The notes beneath the pieces are model-generated. The model had not been told where the DNA came from, ran no database searches, and saw nothing but the letters and a program-made list of their open reading frames with translations. A stretch of 64,000 bases of DNA. Origin: Lactuca virosa (lineage: Eukaryota; Streptophyta; Magnoliopsida; Asterales; Asteraceae). This document shows positions 22,370 through 34,057 of the stretch, one piece after another (the first letter of the stretch is position 1; the number at the start of each line of letters is the position of its first letter). Location of the stretch: positions 259,402,240 to 259,466,239 of the forward strand of contig CAKMRJ010005412.1 in NCBI GenBank assembly GCA_928212115.1, read 5' to 3'. Made by a program: the position numbers and the translations under genes.

Positions 22370-23564
22370 CTGTCACCACATCAGGTGTTGCACGAGCCTC
22401 CTCGGCTGTCAGCTGGAAAGCCCTACTCCTCACAACAGACGCATCCTCCTTGCCCTGGCGGCCATCCGTGATCCTCAAAGTCGCCGGAGCGGGAGCTGCA
22501 ACTGGTCTTGCTGCTGCTAGACTCGGACAATCGGCCTTTTTATGGCCCCTCTGATTGCAATGGAAGAAAATCAAAATATATTCGTGGGTAGTGGTTGTGC
22601 AATCCCGACTAAAATGTCCAGTCTTGCCGTACTTATAGCAGCCCGAACCACCACCCATGTAAGCTCCATCGTGCGTCTTGCCGCACTTGCCACAACGGCC
22701 CCGACCCTGCTGGCCTCTCGATCTTGAGTTAAAAACCTTGGGCCTCTTGCCCGAACCCTCTGAACTCTGAACCTGATCCGACTTCCTCTTCTTCTCCATC
22801 TCCAAGTTAATCTCCCTCTCTATGACTCGCTCTATCATATCATCCAGTGTCTTGCAACTGGATCGACTCACAAACTTCCTGATATCTCTCCTCAACATCT
22901 CATGGTATCCCGCCTTCTTCATCTCCTCATCCGCCTCATACTGCAGATCCAATAACGCCCTCTCACAGAACATAACAGTGATCTCCGCCACCGTCTCAGT
23001 AGTCTGGCAAAGGTCCTGAAAGTCCTTCGCGAACTGTTGGACCTCAATCACAGGTGCAAACTCAGCCCGAAACCTCGACATAAAATCCTTCCAAGTCACC
23101 GACTCAACCGCATCGCCTCTCAAGGCGTGTCCAACATCCTCCCACCAGTCTCGAGCTCTGTCTTTCAGAAGACAAGATTCAAGTCTGACCTTCGCCCCTT
23201 CGGGGCAACAACAAGTACAGAAGGCGTTCGTGACATCCACTAACCAACGCCTGATCGCAATTGGGTCCTTCTTCCTGAAGAACTCTGGAGCCCCACATGC
23301 CCGGAACTCACGAAAAGTCAAAGTGCGAGCTCCCATCATCACCACCATATCAGAACAAAAAGTGCCCAAGCGCTCATCCAGAATCTCCAGAATACCCTCC
23401 TTGATCGTGCCAAAGATCACAAGAGTTTACTCAAGAATACTGCGGGAAATCTCAGCTGAAATGAACTCATGCATCTGAGCATCCATAAACCCGGCTCCAT
23501 AGCCTGGACCCAAACCATCACCGGCACCAGAGTCGCTACCAATACCTCATTGAGTGACCACCAT
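22370..23564 (-). pseudogene. gypsy-3 gag
   Basis: Conserved start MVVTQ at 23564, with a TGA right after it and a TAA after RSILE. The rest is one long frame from 23420: FREFRACGAPEFF, DRARDWWEDVG, WKDFMSRFRAEFAP, CQTTETVAEITVMF, RDIRKFVSRSS. The tail holds zinc knuckles CYKYGKTGHFSRDC (second Cys changed to Tyr) and FFHCNQRGHKKADC (first Cys changed to Phe), then RITDGRQGKED. Length fits the family. Both knuckles have lost ligands. Confidence 0.9.
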
Positions 23565-24480
23565 ACTGAAAATAAGCCATATAAACCATCAGAATATACT
23601 CAAAGAATCCTACATTTTATAAGCTTCATGGTATCATCGTGACTTTCCTTGATTCAAGTACAGATCCTCTACTTTCAGTAGTACGGGACCATACTACCTT
23701 CCACATCTATCCTTACTTTCCTTAAGGATCGCCCCGAATCCTTCAAGTTACTCCCTTATCAATCCAAACCACCCTCAACAAGAGAAGGCTCTCAGCACCG
23801 AATCACCTCCTAGGTTTTCCTAGGTCAACCACCACACCACTCTTTGCCATCAGCTGCAGAAAGAACTCCCTTTAACACCCTCTAACTAGCTCACGAATAC
23901 AATTACATATCACTAACACCATATAATTTTTCGAATGAAAGGTCTCACGCTACAACGGTTGGACTCAAACAAGAGTTGCGTAATAGAGTTAAAACCTAAC
24001 ATTCTAAACTTATCTAGTCTTAATAGTATGTAACTTAACATATTTGCTTACTAGTAAGTTGATGTTAATGGGAACTCCTAAAAAGCACAAAGCAAGCAGC
24101 ATTCGAGCATCGAATAATCAGAATCAAGCACAACCTAAAAAGGCCATCCTATCGCTGACCGGTCAGTACTAGCATGCAAGTCTACAAACTCATACAACAG
24201 GCATACAAAAGCATCTCTCCTAGCATTCTATCATGCAATCCTGAGCAGATCCTTAACCCTAATCTAGCATGCGATTCACAAATTCACAATTCAAAGCATA
24301 ACATAAAACATGTTTTGGGTATTTTGGGAAAACTTATTTGAGCTCGGTCGATTGCATGCACCACACCCCTTTCTTTTATTAGAAAAATATCTTTTTCTAA
24401 AACATTTATTTTATGAAAAATCTACCAAATCCTCAGTTTGAGTTCAGACACACCCGAGAGTACCCCTGAATCCCTCAAAC
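23565..24480 (-). other. gypsy-3 untranslated leader
   Basis: About 900 bp between gag and PBS, closely parallel to 62454-63348 of gypsy-5 (shared TCAGCACCGAATCACC and GAAAGGTCTCAC blocks). An acceptor-like TTTTCAG sits just before the gag ATG in both. No coding evidence. Confidence 0.7.
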
Positions 24481-24496
24481 CAAGGCTCTGATACCA
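24481..24496 (-). other. gypsy-3 primer-binding site
   Basis: Minus strand TGGTATCAGAGCCTTG, three bases inside the LTR end; initiator Met tRNA type. Confidence 0.88.
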
Positions 24497-24499
24497 ACT

Positions 24500-25886
24500 T
24501 GTAACTTCCCAAAATTTAAGACAAAAAAAATCGTTTTCATAATAATAAAATCACCAATCTAACATGTTTATAAAACCATATAGGGAAAACAGAGTATGTC
24601 AATCATACATACCAAATACATCAGAGTCAAGTATGGCAAAAATCATGGTGTGTGTGCGATGCGATCATCCCGAGCTCTTCCCATTCGATCCGGAAGTACC
24701 TGAAACATAAACTGAAAACCGTAAGCACGAAGCTTAGTAAGTTCCCCAAAATACCGTATACCATACATATCTGCCAACTCAAGGCTGTGCCAAGTCTATT
24801 TCACCCCCAGGTCTATTTCACCCCCGAGTCTATTTCAACTCATGTATCGGCCCAAGGCCATATCGAGTTTATTTCACCCCCGAGTCTATTTCAAATCATG
24901 TGTTAGCATAAGGCTATACCGGTTCTATTTCACCCTACATACATATAGAAAACAAGCATACAAGCATATAACACATACAACAGGAGTCACAAAGACTACA
25001 AGCACATAACATATCCTAGTGTCCTACAGTATAGTGAGCAAACTCACCTCAGTCCGTTGTTAGTCAAACAAATGATCGGGCTGCTGAACAGGAAAATCCT
25101 CACGCTAATCAATAAAATAAAACCCCAATTAATAATTGTGCCATAAACCATAATTGGGAATCTAGTTCATTTGTCCAACACCCAGGGTAAAAGACCATTT
25201 TACCCTTTCCTCACTTGGCCCAATAACCGAGGCGTAACCCAATGCCACCAAAAAGCCCAATATGGCCCAAATTCCTAAATGATACCCAAAGCCCATTATG
25301 GTCCCAAATCCAATAAGGCCTGAAGCCAAAAAATGACTCAAAGTCAGAAAGACTAATAACTCAACAAGGCTCAAAACCCAAATAGTCCAAATATGGCCCA
25401 AATCACAAAAGTAAACAAAAGTCAACATCTGCTGAGTACGCCCAACATACTCAGACTTACGCCCTGCGTACACCATCTTTGGCCAGTACGCGCTGCGTAC
25501 GAGCTGGGTACATCCAACATACTCCATAGCAGTCCAAACTCGCCATTAAGTGCTTAATCGATTAAGCCACTAAGTCTACTTCTCAGATTTGATCCTAAAT
25601 GACGTCTTAACACGTAAAGTTGGCAACTTTGTTGGCAACTTTACTCCTTTGCATGTCTTAATGAGACCCAATACTCAATAAAAACCCATAATAAGAATCC
25701 TAACTCATGCATGGTCCAATATAACACATCAAGATTGCATTTTTATAAACAAGGGACCTCAAAAATGTTAAGATCTACCATCCCTAGCTTATGGAGTAGC
25801 TTATACTCACAAACATGACTTAAAGGACCATAAAAAGCATAAAAACAAGCCCTAACTAGATCTATCAAAAGAACCATCAAGTTAAG
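24500..25886 (-). repeat. gypsy-3 5' LTR, 5'-truncated
   Basis: On the + strand it begins TGTAACTTCCC (the LTR 3' end) and shares the CATCCCGAGCTCTTCCC block with the gypsy-5 LTR. Intron-like segment at 24700-25047 (minus strand GAG/GTGAGTTT to TTTCAG/GTAC). Its array is made of GTCTATTTCACCCCC-type units at 24796-24930. A GTACGC motif cluster lies at 25430-25530. The promoter-distal end is missing; gypsy-4 coding sequence begins at about 25887. Confidence 0.85.
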
Positions 25887-26676
25887 TGTCTCACTTGCGC
25901 TAAAGTGAAGGTAGAATATCAAAAGCCCTCGGGACTATTACAACAGCTGGTAATACCCCGAGTAGAAATGGGAAAGGGTTACCATGGGCTTTGTGACCAA
26001 ACTACCAAAGTCAACTGATGGATTGGATGCCATATGGGTGATAGTCGATAGGTTGACAAAATCCGCACATTTCCTGCCAATAAAGGAATCATACAAGATG
26101 GAACGATTGACGAGAATCTACATCAAGGAAATTGTGAGACTGCATGGAGTGCCAATATCTATCATCTCAGATCGAGATAGTAGATTCACTTCACGCTTTT
26201 GGCAATCACTACAAAAGGCTATGGGAACACAACTCGACATGAGCACTGCTTACCACCCACAGACGGATGGTCAAAGTGAGCGAACCATTCAAACGCTTGA
26301 AGATATGCTTCGAGCATGTGTGATAAACTTTGGAAGGTTGTGGGATACCCACTTACCTTTGATTGAATTTTCGTACAATAATAGTTATCACACGAGCATT
26401 AAAGTTGCTCCCTTCGAAGCATTATATGGTCGTAAATGTAGATCACCGTTGTGCTGGGCTGAGATAGGTGACACTCAGCTAGCAAGAGGACAGACACCAA
26501 ACAATGCTTTAACATGGCCATAAATCATACGTGAAACGACAGAGAAGATAGTTCAAATCATAGCTCGACTTCAAGCATCACGAGACCGACAGAAGAGCTA
26601 TGTTGATAAACGGCGAAAGCCCTTAGAATTTCAAGTCGGGGATCGGATGTTTTTAAAGGTCTCTCCCTGAAAAGGG
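25887..26676 (+). pseudogene. gypsy-4 integrase, 5'-truncated
   Basis: Begins inside the zinc-binding head (CLTCAKVKVEYQKP at about 25888) and continues WVIVDRLTKSAHFLPI, ISDRDSRFTSRFW, STAYHPQTDGQSERTIQTLE, SYNNSYHTSIKVAPFEALYG. The D, D and E codons are intact over 25984-26523. A frame break follows near 26520 and a TGA near 26668 (SP-stop-KG). Sequence and codon style differ from gypsy-1, -2, -3 and -5, so this is another chromovirus family. Confidence 0.9.
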
Positions 26677-27066
26677 GTGATTCGTTTCGGGAAACGGGGA
26701 AAACTAAGACCACGATACATTGGGCCATTCGAGATTCTTGCCCGAATCGGTCCAGTGGCCTATAGGCTGCAGCTACCTGTTGAGCTCAGCAACGTACACC
26801 CCGTGTTCCATGTTTCCATTTTGAAAAAGTGCTTATCCAATGAAACTCTCGTCATCCCATTGGAAGAAATCGAAATCAACGAGAATCTCCTGTTCATCAA
26901 GGAACCAGTTGAAATCATGGACAGGGAAGTGAAGCGTACTAAGCAAAGTCACATTCCGATTGTGAAGGTTCAATGGAACGCAAAGCGTGGACCGAAATTT
27001 CCATGGGAACGCGAAGACCAAATGAAGCAAAATTACCCTCACTTATTCTCACATTCTCAAACCTAG
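26677..27066 (+). pseudogene. gypsy-4 integrase C-terminus and chromodomain-like tail
   Basis: GKLRPRYIGPFEILARIGPVAY, HPVFHVSILKKCLSNET, EPVEIMDREVKRTKQSHIPI, VKVQWNAKRGPKFPWERED and the end YPHLFSHSQT. The EPVEIMDREVK...WEREDQ signature is typical of Tekay-like chromoviruses (family knowledge). This part is an uninterrupted frame. Confidence 0.9.
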
Positions 27067-27100
27067 CTTCAAAGAGAATTTCGGGACGAAATTCCCTCTA

Positions 27101-27112
27101 ACGGGGGGATGA
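27101..27112 (+). other. gypsy-4 polypurine tract
   Basis: ACGGGGGGATGA directly before LTR start TGTCACAAC. Confidence 0.8.
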
Positions 27113-30100
27113 TGTCACAACTAGGAATTCTATGCTTTTGTAACAATAATGATGATAACATTTGTAACCAAAAATTTGAAAACATGCATGATGTTCATTC
27201 AAGGACACCAAAATTCCATCAAACACTCTATACAAACACTTCAAATAGTCAACAAAAGATTGGAAACCCTAAAAATCCCGGTTTAAGTCCAATATGGACT
27301 AGGATTTTCTTATTGGGCCTAATAGACCAATAAGTCTCCAATTTGACTAGTTTGGGCTTAGAACTCTTAATTGGGATCTAATTCGACCGACTTTCATGAG
27401 ACTTAACATTTTAGGCCATATTGGGCCTAAAATGGAATAAACCACTCCAATAAGCCTTATTGGGCCATAATTGACTCAATTAGCTTTAATGGGCCATAAA
27501 CCCATTCTTTTATACAATTTGGGCCATGAACTACCCTAAAGGCCCAATGGGCCGAAAATTTTTCTATAGACCTCATGATCTCGAACCGAGAATTGAAGTG
27601 GGCCAAACTAACTCATTCCTTCTTTCTTTGGCCCATTTCGGCCCAAGTTAAAAAAGGGGGTTTATGGAGGATTAATGGGGATTATTAAGTCTTGACTCAT
27701 CATTTTCATCCAAAGGATATCAAGGCATGATGTCTCATGCATCTAGGTGAACATCACATCTCCTTCTCTCCCCCTCTTCTTATCCTCGGCCGAGAGCACC
27801 ACACATCCACACCAAAATTTCACTTTCAAACAATTTCCAAATTCTCTCAAGAACATCTTCCTTCTTCCCTAAAAATCTCGAAGTTGCTTGGGTTTTTAAG
27901 GATCTTCATCAAGTTTTCTTCAACCTTTGGTAAGTTGGTATCAAACACAAACATCTACTTCCAACTTATTACTAAAACTCCTTCTTACATAACTTTGTTT
28001 CATGATCTAACTTCCTAGAACTCCTCTAAGTTCGAAAATACCTCCAAATTGTAGCTAGGACCAAAAATCTCTCCACATCCTCCTCAAAACCGAACCAACA
28101 AACCCCAAGGTGAGTTCATACCCCCTTGTTTTTGGTTTTTACTTGTTTTTGGGGGAGAATACAAGTATTATGTGTTGATCTATGTGTGTATGCTTGTTAT
28201 ATGTGATTTCTTTGGTTTGTGTTGTAAAAATATGATATTACTTGCTATATCTCGAAATCTATAGCTAAAGTGTGAAGGATACATGAACAATAACAAAATA
28301 AACAACATATTTCAAAGATCTAAGAATATTTATGTTTAAAAGGTGAAAAACAAGGCCAAGATTGTCATAGGTGTCATTTTTGCAAAAATAACAAAGATTT
28401 GGTTAAAAGCTGACATTTTCGATTTTACAAGGATAATATGGTATATATCTATATAAAATATGATTTTTATGGAAATAAAACTTCTCAAAGGACCAAAAAC
28501 ATAACTTTTTGCTTATTGGCCTTATATTTGGGCCCCAACGGTTTTTGGGCCCAAATTTGCGAAAATATGGAAGTTTGGGACTAAAATTGTAAAGTTATCA
28601 AAGTACAAAGTCAAATACGTGAATGAATTAAGTTCAAGGGCTGAAAATGACCTTTTTCGCTAAATTGGACTAATAATGCAAAGTTTTTAGATTTTGGGCC
28701 AAAAATGTAAATTTTTAGCAAATAAGGGCTGAAAACGTCAAAAGTGGTATTTTGGGCTGAAATTATAATTTAAGATCTTATTTGGGCTGAAAATGCCAAG
28801 TTAAATAATCTAATGGACTAAAATGTCATTTTTCATCAAAAATGACTAAAAGTATCATTTTGTATCATTAAGAGCTGAAAATGTAAATTTTATAAGAAAA
28901 AGGGACTGAAATGATCAAATAAACATTTTGAGCCAAATATGTAAATTCTAAAAGAATTTGATCAAAGATATAAAATTTTACAACAAGAAGGTTTAAAAAT
29001 GGTATTTTTAAAAAAACTAAAAATATCGTTATAAACAACATTGAGCCCGATATAAACAAAACAGATAAATCATTCAAGGATTGGGTCCAATATCGATTAT
29101 TGGGCCCGATATAAACAAAACATGTATATTGGGCCTTGGTGACCCAATTACATGCCCCGACGAGCCTTTATTAGCTTCAACATGCTATTGGGCCTTAGTA
29201 GCCCATTTGCATTGCTAATATGGTCCTAAACATTCATCATATGCTTAATGGGCTATAACGTGTCCGTAGCATACTCGACAACCTGTACTAACATACAAAG
29301 TTAGTGGGCCTCCGTTGTCCTCTTTTTTTTTTGTCTGTTAGGCTTACCTTAAATTCACGTAAACATAAATCGGGTTATAAAACAATGTTATTCAATTTCA
29401 TTTGGATTTAGTGAGAAATAACGAGTGGCACCAATAAGTGTCGGTCGTAGTATGTAGTTATAATCAGAGTCTCCTGGATGGAGAGCGAGAGTTTGTGTAT
29501 AGATCTATACGGGGGTGACTCCCCCACACCTGAGCTGTTCGCTACAATTAGACTCGGCCAGTCTAGGGTGACAAAATCTTAATTCAAAACCGACATTCGA
29601 TAAAATGCCAAGACAGGCGAATTAGTCATTATTATGCATGGTTATAACGACTCACATAGAGATCCATTACCATCTAAGTAATCATGGGAAATCATATTCA
29701 TACGCTGTGACGATGCAAAGTGATTATACAATAATACAAACTATCATACTATTTAAATCGGAAAACATCGGGTTTTCCGGGGAACGACATTTTTCACCCC
29801 TACTTACAACAACTATGATACAAGGAACAATTATGAAAGGCATTTCACTTTTACATGTTTTGAAATCATATACACGTATACTTATGGATCATCACACCTT
29901 TTTCGTAAACAATTTTTGTTACAGAAAATATCGGATTTTCTGGGTTTTACAAACAATACAAAACATTTTTACATCAAACCTGTTTATGAACTCACCAACA
30001 TTATATATGTTGACCGTTTTCAAAATAACTTGTGTTCTCAGGTAACCGTTAGATTGAAGAATTATCAAGCGTGTTTCTGAAATGTCTTTAGTGTAATGTC

Positions 30101-30290
30101 AATCGATAAACAATTTATGTTTTGGATTATGTAATGTAAACAATGTAATTGATGTGAACAATGACGGTTGTAATGTATTAATGCATGGTGATGCTTATGT
30201 TATGTTTCATGTATATTCATTGTGATGATATTTCAATGTAAGTCACACGAGCCCTCAGACGTTTCCGTCGTCTGGTTCGGGGGTGTGACA
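27113..30290 (+). repeat. gypsy-4 3' LTR, complete, 3.2 kb
   Basis: TGTCACAACTAGG at the start and GGGGTGTGACA at the end. A possible intron runs from AAG/GTGAGTT at 28107-28115 to TTCTCAG/GTAAC near 30041. The middle has many GGGCC/TTGGGC-rich repeats such as TTGGGCTGAAAAT. No gene inside; the open frames here have no family motifs. Confidence 0.85.
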
Positions 30291-30501
30291 GTTATGTTTT
30301 GTAATTTGTATGTATAATAAGGTTGATAGCTAGAGATTCAAATGTAATCGTTTTTCAAATTCGTGAATAAGAATACTTCATTCTAGCGTGTGGTGTGGGT
30401 ATATTGTCTCATTAACCAAATCATGTTACATATTATGTTCTTATGTGTGTGATTATTTTCTCCTTTGTTACTAACATTATTCTTCTTATATATCGATATC
30501 A
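30291..30501. other. unassigned AT-rich DNA
   Basis: About 210 bp after the gypsy-4 LTR. No gene or repeat boundary recognised. Confidence 0.5.
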
Positions 30502-30836
30502 CTAGGTTATAACCCGTGGAAACCACGGTCGGTATATTTAAAATTTCTATATAAATAAAAATAATAATAAATGTAAAAAAACCAAGATATTGTCGATTGT
30601 AAGTAATTATGAATTAATTTAGTAAGCAAAATAAAATAATAATGTTATTATGATAAGATTTTGTATTTTCAAAATTTGGATTGAATTTGATTTGTTACCA
30701 AAATAAAAATAATAATAAAAAATCATAAAAAAATGTCACGTGTCAAATAGACATTCTAAAAAACTGACACGTATCATTTTTAGGTTTGATTTATCAGAAG
30801 AGGTTTGATTTATCAGAAGAGGTAGATTGTACTAGA
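30502..30836 (-). mobile_element. short Helitron-like element
   Basis: Minus strand 3' end has a perfect stem-loop CCGTGG-TTT-CCACGG (30514-30528), then eight bases and CTAG followed by T, matching the Helitron rule (hairpin, CTRR, T). A possible 5' end is TCTAGTACAATC at 30836, preceded by A. 335 bp, no coding, so non-autonomous if real. The 5' end is less certain than the 3' end. Confidence 0.45.
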
Positions 30837-31480
30837 TTATTATTAATGTGACATTTTAAACGACTTTAAGATAATGTTAAAGTGGTTTAAATGTTTAATA
30901 GTCGTAACAATCTCTTATCGCTATGCATAACCATACAATAATAGGGATTTCCTCATCCTCCGTAAATACCCTTTCCACTTCCTCGCCTTCAAAACGTTCC
31001 GCTGTTGAATTTTTTAATTGGATTTGTATTAGATCTTATCATTATTATTTTTTGTCAACAAAGGACTGCTATGGAGTTAGACAAAAGCCTTCATATTCAA
31101 TGGGATGTTTTTCGATTATTAAACAAAATAAAATTGAGCACTATTCAAATTTTAGACTAACAACCGCATGATATTCAACTTAGTCAAAGTACATAATCAT
31201 TTGTTTTAATTTTTCAGAAATTATTGAATTCATTGAATCTTGCTTTTCGTCTTAACAAAAAATGTATCACTATGTCGTCTTCCACAAAATTTAAAATACT
31301 TCCTTTTCTATTAAAGATTGTAAATTGTAAATTGTAAATCTGTAATGAAGTAGAAATAAGTGAAAGTGAATAATCATATAGTAAAAAATTTATGATCATA
31401 AAAATATTTATGGCTACATTAAATTTTCTTGTTGGCCGAAATGGTGGTTTCCTTCCAAAACTAAGATCCGTAATGGATGG
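30837..31480. other. gene-flanking DNA downstream of JAZ gene
   Basis: AT-rich, presumably the 3' flank and 3' UTR of the minus-strand JAZ gene. No other gene or repeat seen. Confidence 0.5.
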
Positions 31481-32304
31481 CTATAAATTGAGGTCAAACT
31501 CAAACTTATGTTCGTTCTTGGAAGCTCCGGCGGCTGGTGGCGGATTGTGTAATTGGTAGGGCGATCTTACGGCGGCTCTTTCCTTTCTCTTTGCCAAAAA
31601 CTTATGGAGTGACGCTCTTCTAGCAATCGGCAAATCCAAACCGTTGGCTTGAAATTGCACATGAATCGGTTGATTTGATCCGCGCACATCAGAAAATTGA
31701 TTTGAAGTTGAGGCCAATTCAACTCCGGTGTCGACTTTACCGTTCGACGGAGGACAACTTCCGGCTGCTAACATCACATCCCGCGCTCTATCTGCCGGTA
31801 TATCATCAAACACGATCACTTGTCCATTGTAAAATATGGTCATTTGTGCAGTTTTCGATTCCGATTTACTGGAAACAACTTTGTTTGTGGAATCTTCTAG
31901 TGTAGTGAAGTAATCAAAGGTATCATTCCGAGGAAGAAGATTCATTGATTTCTCGGCTTGTGCTTGTGCAGTATTTTGACCTTGATTTTCCATATTGCTT
32001 AACAAATCAACAGTCGTCATCGCTGCCGGAGATTTCTCTGTCAAAAATTAGGGAAAACTTTCGATCAATCCTCGGTAACTTTCACAAATTCGATATCGAA
32101 ATAAAAAGAGGAAAAAAGTAATGGAGGATTAAGATGTGTACCTGTATCATCAAATTTCGGATTGATTCCACGATGAAGATCTTTGAGACTGCCTCTCTCT
32201 TTGAGAAACACGCTCAATTGGTTGCAAGTCTGTGCAAAACTGGTCTTCTTCATCAGAACCTTGGTGGCGGCGGTGGCGGTTGTGTATTGTTTAGCCGGTG
32301 ACAT
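31481..32304 (-). CDS. JAZ: JAZ (TIFY family) jasmonate signalling repressor, two exons
   Basis: Nuclear repressor that binds MYC2-type factors and, with jasmonoyl-isoleucine, the COI1 receptor (family knowledge). Exon 1 is 32304-32142 and exon 2 is 32037-31481, joined by ACAG/GTACAC and GACAG/AGAAAT; the join is in frame and gives 239 residues. The N-terminal FAQTCNQLSVFLKERGSL (23-40) resembles group I members such as JAZ1/2. TIFYNG is at 121-126, inside QMTIFYNGQVIVFDDIP. The Jas motif at 188-217 has the canonical degron LPIARR, then SLHKFLAKRKER and PYQL. The end FDLNL is an EAR-like repression motif. There are no stops or shifts, unlike all neighbouring frames. Start chosen at the first ATG of exon 1, with a TATA box about 45 bp upstream. 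Confidence 0.93.
32038..32141 (-). other. JAZ gene intron
   Basis: 104 bp, AT-rich, GTACAC...TTTTTGACAG on the minus strand. Phase 1 (G/AG makes the Glu codon). Splice sites are predicted from sequence, not observed. Confidence 0.85.
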
Positions 32305-32349
32305 GGTTAAGATTGGATTGAGATTGAGAAGAAAAGTAGGGTTTTGGTT

Positions 32350-32359
32350 TTTATATAAG
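32350..32359 (-). promoter_or_regulatory. TATA box of JAZ gene
   Basis: Minus strand TCTTATATAA followed by AAAACC, about 45 bp before the start codon, implying a short 5' leader of roughly 15-25 bases. Confidence 0.6.
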
Positions 32360-32427
32360 AAACGAGGGTACAGATAAATGGTGCTCCGAAGACAACTGTC
32401 GAGAAATTTTTTAGCGGTGTTTTGTAG

Positions 32428-32433
32428 CACGTG
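32428..32433 (-). promoter_or_regulatory. G-box CACGTG upstream of JAZ gene
   Basis: CACGTG in the context ACACGTGC on the minus strand, about 70 bp before the TATA box. G-boxes are the binding sites of MYC2-type factors that induce JAZ genes (established). Its role here is inferred from position. Confidence 0.6.
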
Positions 32434-32851
32434 TTAATCGAGTTTCAAAAACGAAAAGTATTGCCGGTGAAAAACTGACAATGGACTTGTTCAAATAGAG
32501 TGGGCCCAACCAGCAAGTGGCACTAATTGCTTTCTTTGCTTCTATTCATTGTACGGTTTTAATTAAAACTAGCTGGGTAACCCCGCGTTGTGGGTCGGAA
32601 ATATCCCAAAGAATTTTAATGAATCCCAAAGAAGTTTAATTGAAACTGAAGATTTAACAGTTGGATATAGATATAAAGAATCAAAATTACATAATCTTAC
32701 ATAGCTAGATATGTTGAAAACATTCATCTACAAATGTACATGATAACCAATTTGTAGATATAACAGTAGAACATATCATTAGTATACAAAACAATGATTC
32801 CCCAAACCGAATTTGGAGAAAAAAAAACTAAATATATTCTGACCAGTAAAA

Positions 32852-32955
32852 TTGAAAATATGCACCATGGAATCCTTCATCAAATGTTTTGGAGTCACCA
32901 AGTTGGGCAACTTCAAATTTGAGATAATCAGGCTTCTCCATTGTTTTGTAATATT
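32852..32955 (-). pseudogene. exon-like fragment after a splice acceptor
   Basis: Minus strand TTTGTAG acceptor, then a frame reading KYYKTMEKPDYLKFEVAQLG and TFDEGFHGAYFQFYWSEYI to a stop. The GFHGAYF pattern loosely recalls Agenet/Tudor-like domains, which is only a guess. Probably a captured gene piece. Confidence 0.35.
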
Positions 32956-34057
32956 TTCCTACAAATTAAATGATAATCAACCAAACAAATTTTCAAAAAC
33001 AGAAACATATAATTACAGAAAAAGTACCATAAGTGTTGCTTGTCATATTCACAAAGTACCATAAGCTATTGAGCTATCAAAGCATTGTGTACAGTAATAT
33101 AAGATGTAGAAAGTAAAATTATAGAGAAGAAAATTAGGAATACTACCTGATGTGATATTGATGCAGGGAAAATACAGATGATCTGTTATTTTTTACCACT
33201 AACCTGCCAAAAAAGAAACAAAAATACTCATATAAACAGCTAACTAAATAAAATATTAAAAGATCTTTAACTTTTAGAAAGAGTGGAAAAAACGCTTTCC
33301 ACATTGGAGAAGTGTTGAGAATAAGCAAGATTTTATTAAAAATGTACGTTAAGTTGGCATAAAAAGGATCTGATACACCATTCTTTTCTTGAAATTCCTA
33401 TTTCTTTTGATTTTCAATAGAGAATTAGAAAACAGAACAAAATTTGGTAAAAAGATCATGAAGGCTCGGTACCTAAAGTATCAGGTTAACCTCTAACAAC
33501 TCCCAACCATGGTCTTCAGCATCATATCATCTATAAATCAATCACATTCAAATTAAGTAAAAAAAACTGATATAACGAAAACATCATAGATGAGTCCACA
33601 TAAAAAAATTTAAGATTCAATTCAGTAGGTTGTAACTAACTTTGCAGAGGTGTAAACAACACAAAATATATTGAAAATAAAAGGAAATAATAATTATAAA
33701 TAAAATCTAAAAATCTATTCAATTTTATTATTCAATTCCACTACAATTCCTGCCAACCAAATAATGAAGGGTATTTTGGTCTTTTAATAAAAAAAGGTAG
33801 AATGAAGTTGAATTCCATCCACCTTCCACTTTGAATGCTCAAATCCATTTAAAGATGGATTTAAAAGACCCCACATAATTGGAATTTAATAATAATAATA
33901 AAAAAAAGAATCAAAACCCAATAGCATATTCAAAAGCGTCAGGAGGATCCATAAAAACCAAAATCACATTCATTAAGATCTGAACTTTTTATCATACTTT
34001 TTAAAAATTCCAGTTTTTGTTTCACATATTATGATTTTAACAAATTAATCTATTTAC

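Noticed and set aside
22257..23420. 387-codon frame taken as a gag with a membrane segment
   Set aside because: The hydrophobic run LLFIYLFMLIFLLI coincides with the 69-bp intron-like segment, and the relatives shift frame there. It is not a membrane anchor.
31481..32304. JAZ pseudogene
   Set aside because: Both exons are open, the join is in frame and all key motifs are kept, in contrast to neighbouring broken frames.
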